DNA of 64,000 bases from SVQP01 sp045587385 (GCA_045587385.1 JAZNCE010000120.1:62001-126000); one strand, 5' to 3'. Numbered from the stretch's first letter, positions 47,986 to 57,851 are shown. Notes: generated from the sequence alone by a model not told the origin. Program-made: numbers and translations.

Positions 47986-48543
47986 ATGGAAGATAAGCAG
48001 ATCGTGGAATTGTACTGGGCGCGCTCGGAATCTGCTATCTCGGAAACTGAAAAGAAATACGGACGATACTGCCATTACATCGCCTATCGCATCTTAGAGA
48101 ACGACGAGGATGCCGAGGAGGTAGTCAACGATACCTATCTCAAGGCGTGGAATACCATTCCGCCCGCCTGCCCCGATCCCTTGAAGCCTTACGTAGGCAC
48201 GATCAGCAGACAGCTTGCGCTCAATGCTTACAAGGGTCAGAACACGCAAAAACGCGGTGGACAGGTATCATTGGCACTTGACGAGCTTGCCGAGTGCATT
48301 CCTGATGGCGACAGTGGTATGGATATCGGCGAGAGCGTTGCTCTTTCGGATGCACTCAGCCGCTTTTTGTGGGCGTTGCCGCAAAGATCGCGCAATATTT
48401 TTATCCGCCGTTATTTCTACATGAGTCCGGTTGCCGAGATCGCGCACGACTTTGGCATGAAGCAAAGTAATGTGACCATGCTTCTGCTCCGCACGAGAAG
48501 AAAATTGCAAAAATACTTGGAAAAGGAGGGCTTGGAGGTATGA
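47986..48543 (+). CDS. ECF-type RNA polymerase sigma factor 4
   Basis: 185 residues. Region 2: DAEEVVNDTYLKAWNTIPP; region 2.4 around ISRQLALNAYKGQNTQKRGGQ; region 4 around MSPVAEIAHDFGMKQSNVTMLLLRTRRKL. Somewhat divergent from sigma 1-3 and 5 (DAEEVVNDTY instead of DSEECLNDTY). Start preceded by AAAGGAGTGTG. 4-nt overlap with the anti-sigma gene. Confidence 0.92.
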   Translation: MEDKQIVELYWARSESAISETEKKYGRYCHYIAYRILENDEDAEEVVNDTYLKAWNTIPPACPDPLKPYVGTISRQLALNAYKGQNTQKRGGQVSLALDELAECIPDGDSGMDIGESVALSDALSRFLWALPQRSRNIFIRRYFYMSPVAEIAHDFGMKQSNVTMLLLRTRRKLQKYLEKEGLEV

Positions 48544-50015
48544 ATGACAAGAATTTATTAGACGCTATGGGCAACATTGACCTCAAACTGATCATGGGGG
48601 CTGCCCCTGATGCAAAACAAAAAAAGCCCGCGGGGGCTGCATGGGTCAAATGGGTGGCAATCGCGGCTTGCTTTTGCTTGGTTTTGAGTGCCGTTGTAGT
48701 AGTGCCGATGCTCCTTGACGGCAATCCAGAAATAAGTCCCGAAGAATGTGAATCCGAATCTACCGAAGCACCGGACATACCAAGCATTCCGATTGAAAAT
48801 GTGCAAACTCCCTCTTCTGCACCGCAGTATTATGGGAGTGAAGTAAGTGCAGATCTCTCTGGAGGAGCTGCTTCAGAGCGCATCCTTTCAGGCGTATCTG
48901 TTACGGCAAGCTTGATTGAAGCACTTCCCGATACTTACACTTTTTTTGACGATTGGAAGCAAACGGAATTTCGGCTTTTGAGAATGAGAGTTATCACCGT
49001 CCTTGAAGGCATTGACTTGCCCGATGAATTTTACTATATCGTTCCTACTGACTATATGACCGATTACACCATATACGATAAATTCATATGCATTGATATG
49101 GCACAGTACGGATACGATTATTCCCTTGTGTATAATCAAACAAAAGAATGTGCCGAGCAACTCCATAAGGTTCTGTTTGGATATCTCAGCATTGATTACA
49201 GCAAATTGGGAGAAAACTTTATGGCGTTTGATTCCCATGGAATTTTTGACATGCATTTATGGACGGCAACGGATAGTTGGAAAATATCGACCAAAAATAC
49301 AATTGATCATATGGGGACCTCATATTACGATAATTATACGCTTGAAAATGCCGAAAAAGCGGCGCGCGAGTCGGGTCATGGTGGAGATTTTCATTACGTG
49401 CATTTTCTTGAAAGCGTGAAAGGCGATGCGGCTGATGCTTTGGACTACGTTAAATCCTTTGAGAACGGTATTTACGTACCAAGCAATCATGATGGATACA
49501 TTCTCGCGCTCGGACCCGAAATTCAATTTGGTGTCAGAAAATATATCGGTGGGTTTGCGACCAATGAATATGCTATGATATATGAGGATAGCGTCCGATG
49601 GTCGGATGCTCGTTTTTCAAAAGAAGACGAGCAAAATCTGCCCGATCTGCAAGCAGCGATTGACGCAGTGGCAAGTGCCTATGTTGCAGGCGAGATCGTC
49701 CCCCAAAATTTTTCTTATGCAGAGCAATCAAATCTTGAAAGCTACGGCATTTTCGGCTGGTATGCCAAAACGGAAAGCGGTATAATCGGTATCGTGCGCG
49801 TTACGTGGTGTTACAAAAACACAACATTAGACCACTATATCAACGATAGATATTTCGATGATTCTTACTATATCATCGAACCCGGTCAGAATGAATGTAA
49901 ACCAATCCCAAAAGATGTTTTATATGAACGGATCGGTCAATACGAGAAATCATATATTTTTAACGGGAACTATGATGAATATGGCAAGGTGCGTGACCGG
50001 TATCCGGTCGAATAA
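48540..50015 (+). CDS. Anti-sigma-like membrane protein 4
   Basis: 491 residues. Shared N-terminal motif (D8, A9, I13, D14), Lys-rich stretch, membrane helix about 37-58, then a 430-residue extracytoplasmic part of mixed composition, rich in Tyr, Asp and aromatic residues, that I cannot assign. A Ser/Pro/Glu-rich linker follows the helix. Paired with sigma gene 4. Confidence 0.7.
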   Translation: MNDKNLLDAMGNIDLKLIMGAAPDAKQKKPAGAAWVKWVAIAACFCLVLSAVVVVPMLLDGNPEISPEECESESTEAPDIPSIPIENVQTPSSAPQYYGSEVSADLSGGAASERILSGVSVTASLIEALPDTYTFFDDWKQTEFRLLRMRVITVLEGIDLPDEFYYIVPTDYMTDYTIYDKFICIDMAQYGYDYSLVYNQTKECAEQLHKVLFGYLSIDYSKLGENFMAFDSHGIFDMHLWTATDSWKISTKNTIDHMGTSYYDNYTLENAEKAARESGHGGDFHYVHFLESVKGDAADALDYVKSFENGIYVPSNHDGYILALGPEIQFGVRKYIGGFATNEYAMIYEDSVRWSDARFSKEDEQNLPDLQAAIDAVASAYVAGEIVPQNFSYAEQSNLESYGIFGWYAKTESGIIGIVRVTWCYKNTTLDHYINDRYFDDSYYIIEPGQNECKPIPKDVLYERIGQYEKSYIFNGNYDEYGKVRDRYPVE

Positions 50016-50026
50016 AGGAGTGGCAA

Positions 50027-50371
50027 ATGAACAAGAAAACGATTCTCATAATCGCAATTTGCGTGGTCACTGCCCTTTTGCTTTTGCCCGTGGCGGTGAT
50101 TCTGAGCGGAAACCAAATCACGATTGCGCGGTGTGTGATCACCGACAACAACGCCATATTTATGGTCTACGATCAAAGACCTGTCGGAATTGGTGTTGAC
50201 AAACACGACAAATACCAAACCGGGGATATATTTTTTATCCTGCATCGATCCGTTTTTGCGGAAAGTGATCCCGAGAGTACAATAGCCCCTTTAATCATCA
50301 AGATTGGCAACGGCACAGAAAACGATATTCCGCAAAAGGTGTTCGATGCGCTTATCAGAACGGGTAATTAG
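50027..50371 (+). CDS. Small membrane-anchored protein of unknown function
   Basis: 114 residues, start ATG after AAAGGAGTGG. N-terminal hydrophobic helix at about 5-26 acts as signal anchor; the remaining 85 residues are probably outside the cell. Eleven bases after the anti-sigma gene, so third gene of the sigma 4 operon. No family recognised. Confidence 0.65.
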   Translation: MNKKTILIIAICVVTALLLLPVAVILSGNQITIARCVITDNNAIFMVYDQRPVGIGVDKHDKYQTGDIFFILHRSVFAESDPESTIAPLIIKIGNGTENDIPQKVFDALIRTGN

Positions 50372-50431
50372 AAGGAATAAGTAAAAAGCACTTGCGATTG
50401 GGGCTGACAAATTAGAGGAGAAATTCGCAAA

Positions 50432-50468
50432 AATTAAGGACTGTATCACTTGGATGCAGTCCTTAATT
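50432..50468 (+). terminator. Terminator of the sigma 4 operon
   Basis: 12-bp stem AATTAAGGACTG and complement around a 13-nt loop, followed by ACTTTCTT. Confidence 0.75.
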
Positions 50469-50484
50469 ACTTTCTTATGAATAG

Positions 50485-50529
50485 TTGCCGTAGGTGCGGA
50501 CGACCAATGGTCGTCCGTTCCTGCGGCAA
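50485..50529. repeat. REP-like hairpin
   Basis: TTGCCGTAGGTGCGGACGACC and the near-complementary 3' arm around AAT; same GGTCGTC core as in the 58549 element. Lies between convergent genes and could act as a bidirectional terminator. Confidence 0.6.
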
Positions 50530-50605
50530 TTACTATTTGAAAGCATTGGTATTTGATTATTTCACCGCTATTTCCGCAGCCCGATTCGCAAGTGCTTTTT
50601 TGGAT

Positions 50606-52363
50606 TTACCACAACTCGGGGGTATCAACGAATTGTACCGTGGGCTCAGCATACCCGTCCGACTCAAAGACAATGATCTCGTTGTCGCCCTGCTTGAGCA
50701 AGGGTGCGGGAACGTACAGCGTTTTTTGCGGACCTGCGGGGTTGAAATATCTGCCGATATTGAAGCCGTTGACCGTGACAAAGCCCTTGGTAAAGCCGTC
50801 AAGGCGGATAAAGGTATCCTTGGGCTGTTCTTCAAGGTGCAAGTTGCCGCGCAGAAACGCGGGTGCTGTACCCGTGGATACGCTCTCGAAACGAAGTGCA
50901 GAGAGGTCATCCATAGTCAAGGGGTACATTTCCCAGCCGTAGTGATAGCGTTGTCCGAGTCGCACGCCGCCCAGTATGCCCTTTTTGTCAAGCAAATTGA
51001 TGCCGTAATTGACTCTGCCCATGTTCTCGACCAGAATATCCACCGTAGCGGACTCGCCAAAGCCCAGCGTGAGCGTGATCTCGTCGTCGCGGCGGTCGCG
51101 CTCCTTGATACCGACAAATTTGCCTTTTACAAACACGATCGCGCGGTCATGCAGCTCGCCAAAGCACAGCGGCAGCGGCTCGATAGGTCCCCCGATGGTG
51201 GTGCGGTACAGAATATAGCCGAAATCCTGCCCGATCTGCTCCATGGTCTTGGGGAACGCGGCTTTTACGGGTGTAGAAAGCGCGTCAAGATTTGCAAACA
51301 GATCTGCCTGCTCGGTCAACTCCAGCGTGCCGTAGGCGGCTTTTTCGCTGTTCTTGACCGCGATATCTGGCGCATTCTTGCCTGTTCTGCGTGCAATGAG
51401 CTCCTTGACCGCCTCGTACAGCGGCGTGGTATCGCCCGCCTCGGTCAAGAGGGCGCGATAATCGTAGCTGGTAATGGTGGGCTGGTACTGCCCCGGATGG
51501 TTTGCACCGTTCCAAAAGGCGAAATTGGTGCCTCCGTGGAACATATAGAGATTGAAGGACGCGCCGAAATCAAAGAACTTTTCGATCTCCTTGATAATAT
51601 CGTCAATCGGGCGCAGCTGCGTACCCGCCTCGTACCAATGGTCAAACCAGCCGTCCCAGAACTCACCGCACATCAAGGGGCGATCCTTTTGGAACTCGTT
51701 TAAGGTCAATATCTGATCGGTATAGCTGCCGAAATTGGCAACCGCCAACACGTCGGGCAAGGTGCCACCGCTCAGCATCCACTTTGCTGTGCCGTCCGAG
51801 GTGAACAAGAGGCAATCGATGCCGTTTTCGCGGTAAATATCCACGATCTTTTGCAGATATACCTTGTCGTCACCATAGCTGCCGTATTCGTTCTCGACCT
51901 GCACCATAATGACGTTACCGCCGTTAGTGCAAAGGTGCGGACGGATGCGCGAGAGCAGCTCACGGTAGTAGGGCTTGACCTTTTCCAGGTACAGCGGATC
52001 ATCGCAGCGCAGCGCAATGTCGGGATAGGACAGAAGCCACGAGGGCAAGCCGCCGAAATCCCACTCTGCACAGATATAAGGACCGGGGCGCAGAATGACC
52101 CAAAGCCCCAGCTTTTCCGCGGTTTCGATAAACTTTTCAATATCCAGAAGCCCCGAAAAATCGAACTCCCCTTCTCTGCGCTCATGCAGATTCCAGCAGG
52201 TATATGTCTCTACGGTGTTCAAACCGCACGCCTTGAGCTTGGTAAGTCTGTCTTCCCAATCTTCGGGCAGAGTGCGGAAGTAATGCACCGCTCCCGACAT
52301 GATAGTGATGGGCTGACCGTCAAGCATAAAGCGGGCTCCTTGATAAGTAAAAGTATGCTTCAT
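50606..52363 (-). CDS. Beta-galactosidase, GH35
   Basis: 585 residues. Barrel at 1-320: SGAVHYFRTLPEDWEDRLTKLKACGLNTVETYTCWNLHE, RPGPYICAEWDFGGLPSWL, acid/base Glu159 in VQVENEYG, nucleophile Glu234 in MCGEFWDGWF, and FMFHGGTNFAFWNGA. C-terminal beta domains include the jelly-roll around 500-580. No signal peptide, so the enzyme is cytosolic and works on imported galactosides. 10 bp behind the AIM24-like gene; no strong terminator before the hairpins at 50485 and 50432. Confidence 0.94.
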   Translation of the reverse strand: MKHTFTYQGARFMLDGQPITIMSGAVHYFRTLPEDWEDRLTKLKACGLNTVETYTCWNLHERREGEFDFSGLLDIEKFIETAEKLGLWVILRPGPYICAEWDFGGLPSWLLSYPDIALRCDDPLYLEKVKPYYRELLSRIRPHLCTNGGNVIMVQVENEYGSYGDDKVYLQKIVDIYRENGIDCLLFTSDGTAKWMLSGGTLPDVLAVANFGSYTDQILTLNEFQKDRPLMCGEFWDGWFDHWYEAGTQLRPIDDIIKEIEKFFDFGASFNLYMFHGGTNFAFWNGANHPGQYQPTITSYDYRALLTEAGDTTPLYEAVKELIARRTGKNAPDIAVKNSEKAAYGTLELTEQADLFANLDALSTPVKAAFPKTMEQIGQDFGYILYRTTIGGPIEPLPLCFGELHDRAIVFVKGKFVGIKERDRRDDEITLTLGFGESATVDILVENMGRVNYGINLLDKKGILGGVRLGQRYHYGWEMYPLTMDDLSALRFESVSTGTAPAFLRGNLHLEEQPKDTFIRLDGFTKGFVTVNGFNIGRYFNPAGPQKTLYVPAPLLKQGDNEIIVFESDGYAEPTVQFVDTPELW

Positions 52364-52372
52364 ATCCGTCGT

Positions 52373-53056
52373 TTAATCCTTTCCCGAGGCAATATAAGGT
52401 GCAATGGCAGCCGCAGTTGCCACGATGGGCATGGACTGAATCCAAACCTTACCGGGTCCGGTCACGCGGGTGTTAAACAGCCCTTCACCGCCAAACAGCA
52501 CGTTCTTAAAACCCTTAACGCTTTCCACGTCCATAGTGCAGGTCTCGCTCATAGCGGCAAGATAGCCCGTGCCGAGCACCAAGCTCTGCCCTGCCTGCAG
52601 TTCATACTCCACGCAATGACCGTCGATCTCAATGAACACAATGCCGTCGCCGGTGATCTTTTGCATGATAAAGCCTTCACCGCCAACCAATCCTGCACCC
52701 AGCTTTTTGCGGAAATGTATGGACAGATCCAGTCCCTTCTCCATAGCAAGAAAGCCCTTTTTCTGCACAATGATACCGTTGCCCGGTGTGACGCGGTGCG
52801 CAATGATAGAGCCCGGGAAGGACGATGCAAACGCGATCATACCCTGACCGCCCTGCGCGGTGTATTCGTTCAAGAAGACGGACTCGCCCGAAAACATGCG
52901 TCCCATGGCTTTACCAAAGCTGCCTGCGTTGGTTTCCATTTTCATATTGGGGCTCATCCAGCTCATTGCACCTCTTTCGGTGCACAGCGTTTCTCCTGCC
53001 TCGGGATAGCAGATGACGACGGGCAGATTGTCCCCCTTGATTTCATACTTGATCAT
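52373..53056 (-). CDS. TIGR00266/AIM24 family protein
   Basis: 227 residues. Beta-rich protein with the family landmarks NLPVVICYPEAGETLCTERGAMSWMS, GGQGMIAFASSFPGSIIAHRV, GGEGFIMQKITGDGIVF and VSETCTMD-type segments. Function of the family is unknown. Start 53056 has AAGGAGG; an upstream Met is not used. A hairpin separates it from the SGNH gene upstream. Confidence 0.9.
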   Translation of the reverse strand: MIKYEIKGDNLPVVICYPEAGETLCTERGAMSWMSPNMKMETNAGSFGKAMGRMFSGESVFLNEYTAQGGQGMIAFASSFPGSIIAHRVTPGNGIIVQKKGFLAMEKGLDLSIHFRKKLGAGLVGGEGFIMQKITGDGIVFIEIDGHCVEYELQAGQSLVLGTGYLAAMSETCTMDVESVKGFKNVLFGGEGLFNTRVTGPGKVWIQSMPIVATAAAIAPYIASGKD

Positions 53057-53074
53057 AATAACCTCCTTATAGGC

Positions 53075-53105
53075 AAAGCCTTGCACGGATTCCGTGCAAG
53101 GCTTT
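53075..53105 (-). terminator. Hairpin between the SGNH and AIM24 genes
   Basis: 14-bp perfect stem AAAGCCTTGCACGG with a 3-nt loop, 10 bp past the SGNH stop. The T-run on the minus strand is short, so it may attenuate rather than stop transcription. Confidence 0.6.
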
Positions 53106-53115
53106 TGATGATTTA

Positions 53116-54486
53116 TCAGTAACCGATCACGGTCTCGTAGACAACCTGAGCGTAAAGTCTGCCAAGGAAGTCGTTGGGGTGATTGATGTTATTACCGGTG
53201 TGGTCGCGGAAACGCTTGTTTTCCAGAATTCTCTGGCTCATGCTGGTCATCTTTGCCACTGCGCAAGACTTGCCTTCTGCAACGTAATCCTTTGCCAGGC
53301 TTTCAAATACAGATTCAAATCTGTGCTGATTGCCGTACCAGCCGTTCACTGCCTCGGGATTGGGGATCATGGTTGCCACCAGCAGCATTTCTGCCTCGGG
53401 CGCAATAGCGTACAGCTCATCGGCGATCTTCTTGATTGCCTTCTGCTCGTTCTTGGGAGAGTTACCCGCGTCGTTCATACCGAATGCCAACAGGAAGAAA
53501 TCGCAGCCGTACTGCTCAACGAAGGGAGTGATGTACTCATCGAACTTGTTAAAGCCGTCCGCGCTGGTCCAGCCGCCTACTGCGGGATTGATGTAGGTAA
53601 TGGTGCCGTTGGTACCGAATACGGTGTCCTCTGCGGGAGGCGGGCACGCACCGGTCAAGCCCGTGTTGACGTACTTGATGGTGTAACCGTACTTTTGTGC
53701 CAGATACTGCGTGAACATCTGGGTATAAGGAGGCGCGTAAGGATGCACGCCCGCACCGCTGGAGGAGGTTGCACCGAAGGTGATGCTGTCACCGTAGAAG
53801 ATCATGGTAACGTCCTCACCTGCCTCCATCTTGGCGATCAGCTTAGCAAACTGATCGGACTTTTCGGGCTTGAAGCCCTCCCAGGTCTGGCTGTGCGTAT
53901 AGGTCACGGCAACCTGCCACTGGGTCATGGTCGTGCCCTCGCCCCAATATACGTAGTATGACTTACCGTCTACTTTGACCTGCAGCTGCGCGGGCATGCC
54001 TGCAATCTGCTGCTCGTGGTAATACTCGTCAAAGGAAATCACGGGAATGCTTGTACCCTCCAAAAGCACCAGCTTGCCGTCCACTACGTCATAATCCTTG
54101 CCCTTTTCGTAGGTAGTCTTAAGGTCGTAGGAGGTCACGGAAAGAATCTCGTCGGGGGTGTACAGAAGAGCTGCCTGATCGTCCATGCCGACGAACATCA
54201 CGGTCTCGTTGTACACGTACTTGCCCTTCCAGATGGGCTTCATATAAGCGTTCAGATTGAAGGTGTCATAAGCCAGCAGCTCCTCGGGAGGCTCGGGCTC
54301 GGTGGTCACTTCTTCGGTAGTGGGCGCATCGGTTGTCGGTTCTTCGGTGGTCTGTGCGGGATCGGTTGTGGGTGCCTCAGTCTCGGCATCGGTGGGATCC
54401 TCGGTCTGTCCCTGCTCACAGCCTACAAAGCAAACGCCCAGCATCAGCATGGCAAGCAGCATGGAAAGAAGTTTTTTTACGTTCAT
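53116..54486 (-). CDS. SGNH/GDSL-type esterase lipoprotein
   Basis: 456 residues. Signal peptide and lipobox around FVGC (Cys23), Thr/Pro/Glu linker, an N-terminal beta domain, and a C-terminal SGNH domain: catalytic Ser in IFYGDSITFG, Gly/Asn in FGMNDAGN, and a His-Pro-Asn-Asp stretch NINHPNDFLG at the end. Probably removes acyl groups from glycans or lipids outside the cell. ATG at 54486 follows TTTTGGAGGA. Confidence 0.87.
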   Translation of the reverse strand: MNVKKLLSMLLAMLMLGVCFVGCEQGQTEDPTDAETEAPTTDPAQTTEEPTTDAPTTEEVTTEPEPPEELLAYDTFNLNAYMKPIWKGKYVYNETVMFVGMDDQAALLYTPDEILSVTSYDLKTTYEKGKDYDVVDGKLVLLEGTSIPVISFDEYYHEQQIAGMPAQLQVKVDGKSYYVYWGEGTTMTQWQVAVTYTHSQTWEGFKPEKSDQFAKLIAKMEAGEDVTMIFYGDSITFGATSSSGAGVHPYAPPYTQMFTQYLAQKYGYTIKYVNTGLTGACPPPAEDTVFGTNGTITYINPAVGGWTSADGFNKFDEYITPFVEQYGCDFFLLAFGMNDAGNSPKNEQKAIKKIADELYAIAPEAEMLLVATMIPNPEAVNGWYGNQHRFESVFESLAKDYVAEGKSCAVAKMTSMSQRILENKRFRDHTGNNINHPNDFLGRLYAQVVYETVIGY

Positions 54487-54523
54487 ATTTTCCTCCAAAA
54501 TATTTATTTCGTTTTTTGAAATC

Positions 54524-54961
54524 TTATTTAGTACCTGTAGAGCCAAAGCCGCCCGTGCCGCGCTCGGTATCACTCAAAGCATCCACCTCGCAAAATGCGG
54601 CTTGATACACGGGGGCGAATACCATCTGCGCCACTCTCTCGCCCGGCTCAACCTGCTGAGGCTGATCGGTATGATTGTGCAGCGATACCATGACCTGCCC
54701 GCGGTAATCACAGTCGATCACGCCCACCTTATTGGCGGGGGCAAGACCGCGCTTGGTGGCAAGACCGCTGCGTGCATAAATAAAGCCCGCAAAGCCCTGC
54801 TCGATCTCCATGCTAAGCCCCGTAGGGATCAAAACCGTTTGCCCCGGAAGAATGGAAACGGGCGCATCGATGCATGCGTACAGATCCGCACCTGCTGCGT
54901 CGGTGCTGCCGTACGTGGGAATTTTGGCGTTTTGCTGCAGCTTTACGATCCTGACTGTCAC
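54524..54961 (-). CDS. dut: dUTP diphosphatase
   Basis: 145-residue trimeric dUTPase. Motifs: GADLYA (I), YARSGLATKRGL (II), GVIDCDYRGQV (III), GERVAQMVF (IV) and GTGGFGSTG (V). Converts dUTP to dUMP. GTG at 54961 follows GGAGG directly; the TTG four codons upstream is part of the ribosome site and is rejected. It leads an operon with the SGNH lipoprotein (37-bp gap). Confidence 0.95.
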   Translation of the reverse strand: MTVRIVKLQQNAKIPTYGSTDAAGADLYACIDAPVSILPGQTVLIPTGLSMEIEQGFAGFIYARSGLATKRGLAPANKVGVIDCDYRGQVMVSLHNHTDQPQQVEPGERVAQMVFAPVYQAAFCEVDALSDTERGTGGFGSTGTK

Positions 54962-55040
54962 GTCTACCTCCAAGTATGGAATGATTATAAATCATTTTAA
55001 CAAATATATTTTAACATAGTATGAACATATGCAATAATTC

Positions 55041-55069
55041 TTGACGAATTGCAATTATTACTGTATAAT
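55041..55069 (+). promoter_or_regulatory. Promoter of Gfo/Idh/MocA gene C
   Basis: TTGACG and TATAAT with a 17-nt spacer, about 33 bp before the ATG at 55102. Confidence 0.75.
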
Positions 55070-55101
55070 ATTGACAACAGAACTATTTAAGGAGGCACAC
55101 C

Positions 55102-56169
55102 ATGAGCAAAACCAAGGTAGCAGTGATCGGCTGCGGTACGATCGCAAACAGCGCACATATTCCCGCATATATGAATAACCCCGAGGTAGAGATCAAGTAT
55201 TTCTGCGACATCATTCCCGAAAAGGCGCAGGCGGCTGTGGAAAAGTACGGCTGCGGTACTGCTGTTGTGGACTACCACGACATTCTGGACGATCCGGATC
55301 TGGACGCGGTTTCGGTTTGTACCCCCAACCGTATGCACACCACCATTGCCATTGACTTTTTGGAGCATGGCAAGCACGTGCTTTGCGAAAAGCCTGCCGC
55401 AAGAACCTATGCTGAGGCAAAGCTGATGCAGGAAGCGCAGCACAAGACGGGCAAGGTGCTCAATATCGGCGTGGTCAACCGCTTCAACACCGCTGTTAAC
55501 GAGATCCGCAAGCTGATCGAGGACGGCGTGCTGGGTGAGGTATATCACGTGTACGTTTCCTTCCGCGCATGGCGCTCTATCCCCGGTCTGGGCGGCGCGT
55601 TTACCACCAAGGAGATCGCAGGTGGCGGCGCTTTGATCGACTGGGGCGTGCATTACCTTGATATCGTCATGTTCTGCACCGGCGACCCCAAGCCCCAAAC
55701 CGTTTCGGGCAAGGCGTTCTGCAAGCTGGGCGCAGATATGCCCAATTACGTATATGAGGGCATGTGGGCTGAGGATACAAAGGATCTGAACGGCACCTAT
55801 GACGTTGACGACAGCGTCACCGGCTTTATCCGCACCGAGGGTCCCACCATCACCTTCAACGGCGCGTGGGCACAGAATATCGGCGTGGGCGAATGCTACA
55901 TCGACTTCCTTGGCGACAAGGCAGGCGTGCGCCTCAATTACGGCGGCAACTTTACCGTGTTCGGCACCAAGGACGGCAAGCTGACCAAGGAAGTGCCCGA
56001 GTACGAAAGCGTGCACATGTTCCAGAACGAGATCGACTCCTTCATCCGTTGCATCAAGACGGGCGAGAAGCTTCCCTCTCACATCGACCAGGTCATCATC
56101 ACCGCACGTATGATGCAGGCAATCTACGACTCCTCCGAGCAGGATCAGGAGATCAAGCTGGAGTGGTAA
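55102..56169 (+). CDS. Gfo/Idh/MocA family oxidoreductase C
   Basis: 355 residues. VAVIGCGTIANSAHIPAY cofactor loop, HVLCEKPAA near 90, GGGALIDWGVHYLDIV near 175, then a beta-sheet substrate domain. Related in sequence to the other two in the window but distinct. AAGGAGGCACACC precedes the start. Single-gene transcript. Confidence 0.9.
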   Translation: MSKTKVAVIGCGTIANSAHIPAYMNNPEVEIKYFCDIIPEKAQAAVEKYGCGTAVVDYHDILDDPDLDAVSVCTPNRMHTTIAIDFLEHGKHVLCEKPAARTYAEAKLMQEAQHKTGKVLNIGVVNRFNTAVNEIRKLIEDGVLGEVYHVYVSFRAWRSIPGLGGAFTTKEIAGGGALIDWGVHYLDIVMFCTGDPKPQTVSGKAFCKLGADMPNYVYEGMWAEDTKDLNGTYDVDDSVTGFIRTEGPTITFNGAWAQNIGVGECYIDFLGDKAGVRLNYGGNFTVFGTKDGKLTKEVPEYESVHMFQNEIDSFIRCIKTGEKLPSHIDQVIITARMMQAIYDSSEQDQEIKLEW

Positions 56170-56180
56170 CAGTACAATAT

Positions 56181-56210
56181 GGGCTGATTCAAGAAAACTT
56201 GAACCAGCCC
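56181..56210 (+). terminator. Terminator of oxidoreductase C
   Basis: 13-bp stem with one mismatch (GGGCTGATTCAAG) and 4-nt loop AAAA, followed by CTCTTT. The convergent protease gene ends 14 bp later. Confidence 0.7.
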
Positions 56211-56224
56211 CTCTTTAGTTAGTT

Positions 56225-57067
56225 TTAATTTGCTAATGTTACATATCCTAAATCTGCAAGTTCCGAGATAAATTCTGCTGTTATACGCCATCCAGAATTT
56301 CTCCAGTTTAGCAAATCCGTACCACTTGTATGTATAGCAACTGCCATAGCCCCATATGTTGAATCTATGCAGTATACAGGTCCACCGCTTTGACCATCTT
56401 GGGTGTCTGCGTTATATTTGACTCTTCTATTCGTTACTGCTTTTATTTGGCCTTCACAATCATACATAACACCGCCTCTATAACCGGTTACATTGATATT
56501 CATCCCATTCAATACAGAATTACTACGTGAAGCTATACAAAACCATCCTGTCGTATTACCAATATTGGTATTGAATACAATATATCCATAATCATAATTT
56601 TCTTGTGAGCCAGTATAATTCGGATTATGATACATAATAGCATTATTCGGAGTCACTGTAACATTAACCAACCAATCACCGTCGGGACGCAATCCAAAAC
56701 GTGCATTTATTGATGTTGCACCATTACCGTGCTCAGAACAAATAAGGCAATGTCCTGCTGTTAACATGCAATTATTTGATACCATAAAACCAGTACCAAC
56801 ACCCCCACATCCACATGAAAATACCATAGTTAGACTCGCAATCGCTGCATATGGTGATATTTGGGGGTCAACAATAACATCAAAATCGTTGTCTCCAATG
56901 ATACTACGCGTACCAGCATTATTTTGATCTAAAAATGGGTTATAGCTAGTTGTTGCAACAAACTCGTCATTATTATCGACAGCAAAAATTGGTACAGTAG
57001 TACTGCAGAGCATGACAATAGTTAAACTGATTGAAAGAATACAACGTATAAGATTTTGCTTTTTCAT
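56225..57067 (-). CDS. Secreted trypsin-like (V8/glutamyl endopeptidase-like) serine protease
   Basis: 280 residues. Signal peptide 1-29 ending IFA, short propeptide, then an S1 fold with the triad His106 in TAGHCLI, Asp159 in NYDYGYI and Ser227 in DGQSGGPVY. Several cysteines suggest a disulfide. Bases are more A/T-rich than neighbours. Ribosome site weak (GTGGTGA). Lies downstream of the sigma 5 pair with a 133-bp gap. Confidence 0.88.
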   Translation of the reverse strand: MKKQNLIRCILSISLTIVMLCSTTVPIFAVDNNDEFVATTSYNPFLDQNNAGTRSIIGDNDFDVIVDPQISPYAAIASLTMVFSCGCGGVGTGFMVSNNCMLTAGHCLICSEHGNGATSINARFGLRPDGDWLVNVTVTPNNAIMYHNPNYTGSQENYDYGYIVFNTNIGNTTGWFCIASRSNSVLNGMNINVTGYRGGVMYDCEGQIKAVTNRRVKYNADTQDGQSGGPVYCIDSTYGAMAVAIHTSGTDLLNWRNSGWRITAEFISELADLGYVTLAN

Positions 57068-57200
57068 TCACCACTTTCATCATTTTCAATCTTAGTTGTT
57101 TTTTGATATTTGAGCTTTAACACAACTTAATGAATTCGACCCACTGGTATCACCAATCCTCCCTTTATTGCATTATTTATATTGATTCATATTAGTTTTA

Positions 57201-57851
57201 TCATTCAACATCAGTCACTTCGAGCAACTTGAACATTCCAAAGTCGTACACCTCGACGACATCATCAACATGATCTAATGTGGCATACAATGCTCCGTAA
57301 TCGATCGTGATCTCATATTCTCCTGCCTCATTCGGTATTTTTTCCACGATATTTCCGTTTACTGTAATGACCAACTCGGCGTCTAACACTTCATATCCAT
57401 TATCCGGTTTGTAATTTTCAAAGGGTGTAACAACGTCATATAGTTGTACTTTTTGGCGTCCGACCCCTTGTTCATCTGTCCATTCCTCCGTTACAATAAA
57501 GCCACCAAATTTGAAATAAATTTGTGAGTCTTTTTCTTTTACAAGTGTAAAACTGCATGTATGGTTCTCCGTATCAACACTATGAAACGTCAGAGAACCG
57601 GCACTGTTCTGCACGGTTGCGCCAACGTAATAATATCTCAAAGTTTCTGATCCGATGATATCTTGAATATACGGGATCATAAGCGCACCCAATGCAATCA
57701 CTACACAAATGCTCGCGGCAATTGCAGACCATTTCCACACGTGCGTTTTGCGTTTAGGTCTATGCCGCAGCCGATCCTTTTGCTGCAAATGCTGCGCCAG
57801 AATATCCACATCCAGATATCCGACGGCATCCATGAAAATATCTTTATTCAT
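57201..57851 (-). CDS. Anti-sigma-like membrane protein 5
   Basis: 216 residues, the shortest of the five. Motif D8, A9, L13, D14; basic RPKRK; helix at about 41-60; 150-residue extracytoplasmic domain with a beta-rich pattern (YYVGATVQNSAGSLTFHSV, later VEVYDFGMFKLLEV). Domain not recognised. Overlaps sigma gene 5 by ATGA. Confidence 0.7.
   Translation of the reverse strand: MNKDIFMDAVGYLDVDILAQHLQQKDRLRHRPKRKTHVWKWSAIAASICVVIALGALMIPYIQDIIGSETLRYYYVGATVQNSAGSLTFHSVDTENHTCSFTLVKEKDSQIYFKFGGFIVTEEWTDEQGVGRQKVQLYDVVTPFENYKPDNGYEVLDAELVITVNGNIVEKIPNEAGEYEITIDYGALYATLDHVDDVVEVYDFGMFKLLEVTDVE

Noticed and set aside
57150..57170. Eight-codon leader peptide before the protease gene
   Set aside because: A ribosome-like GGGAGG and a GTG frame exist but nothing else supports a functional peptide.
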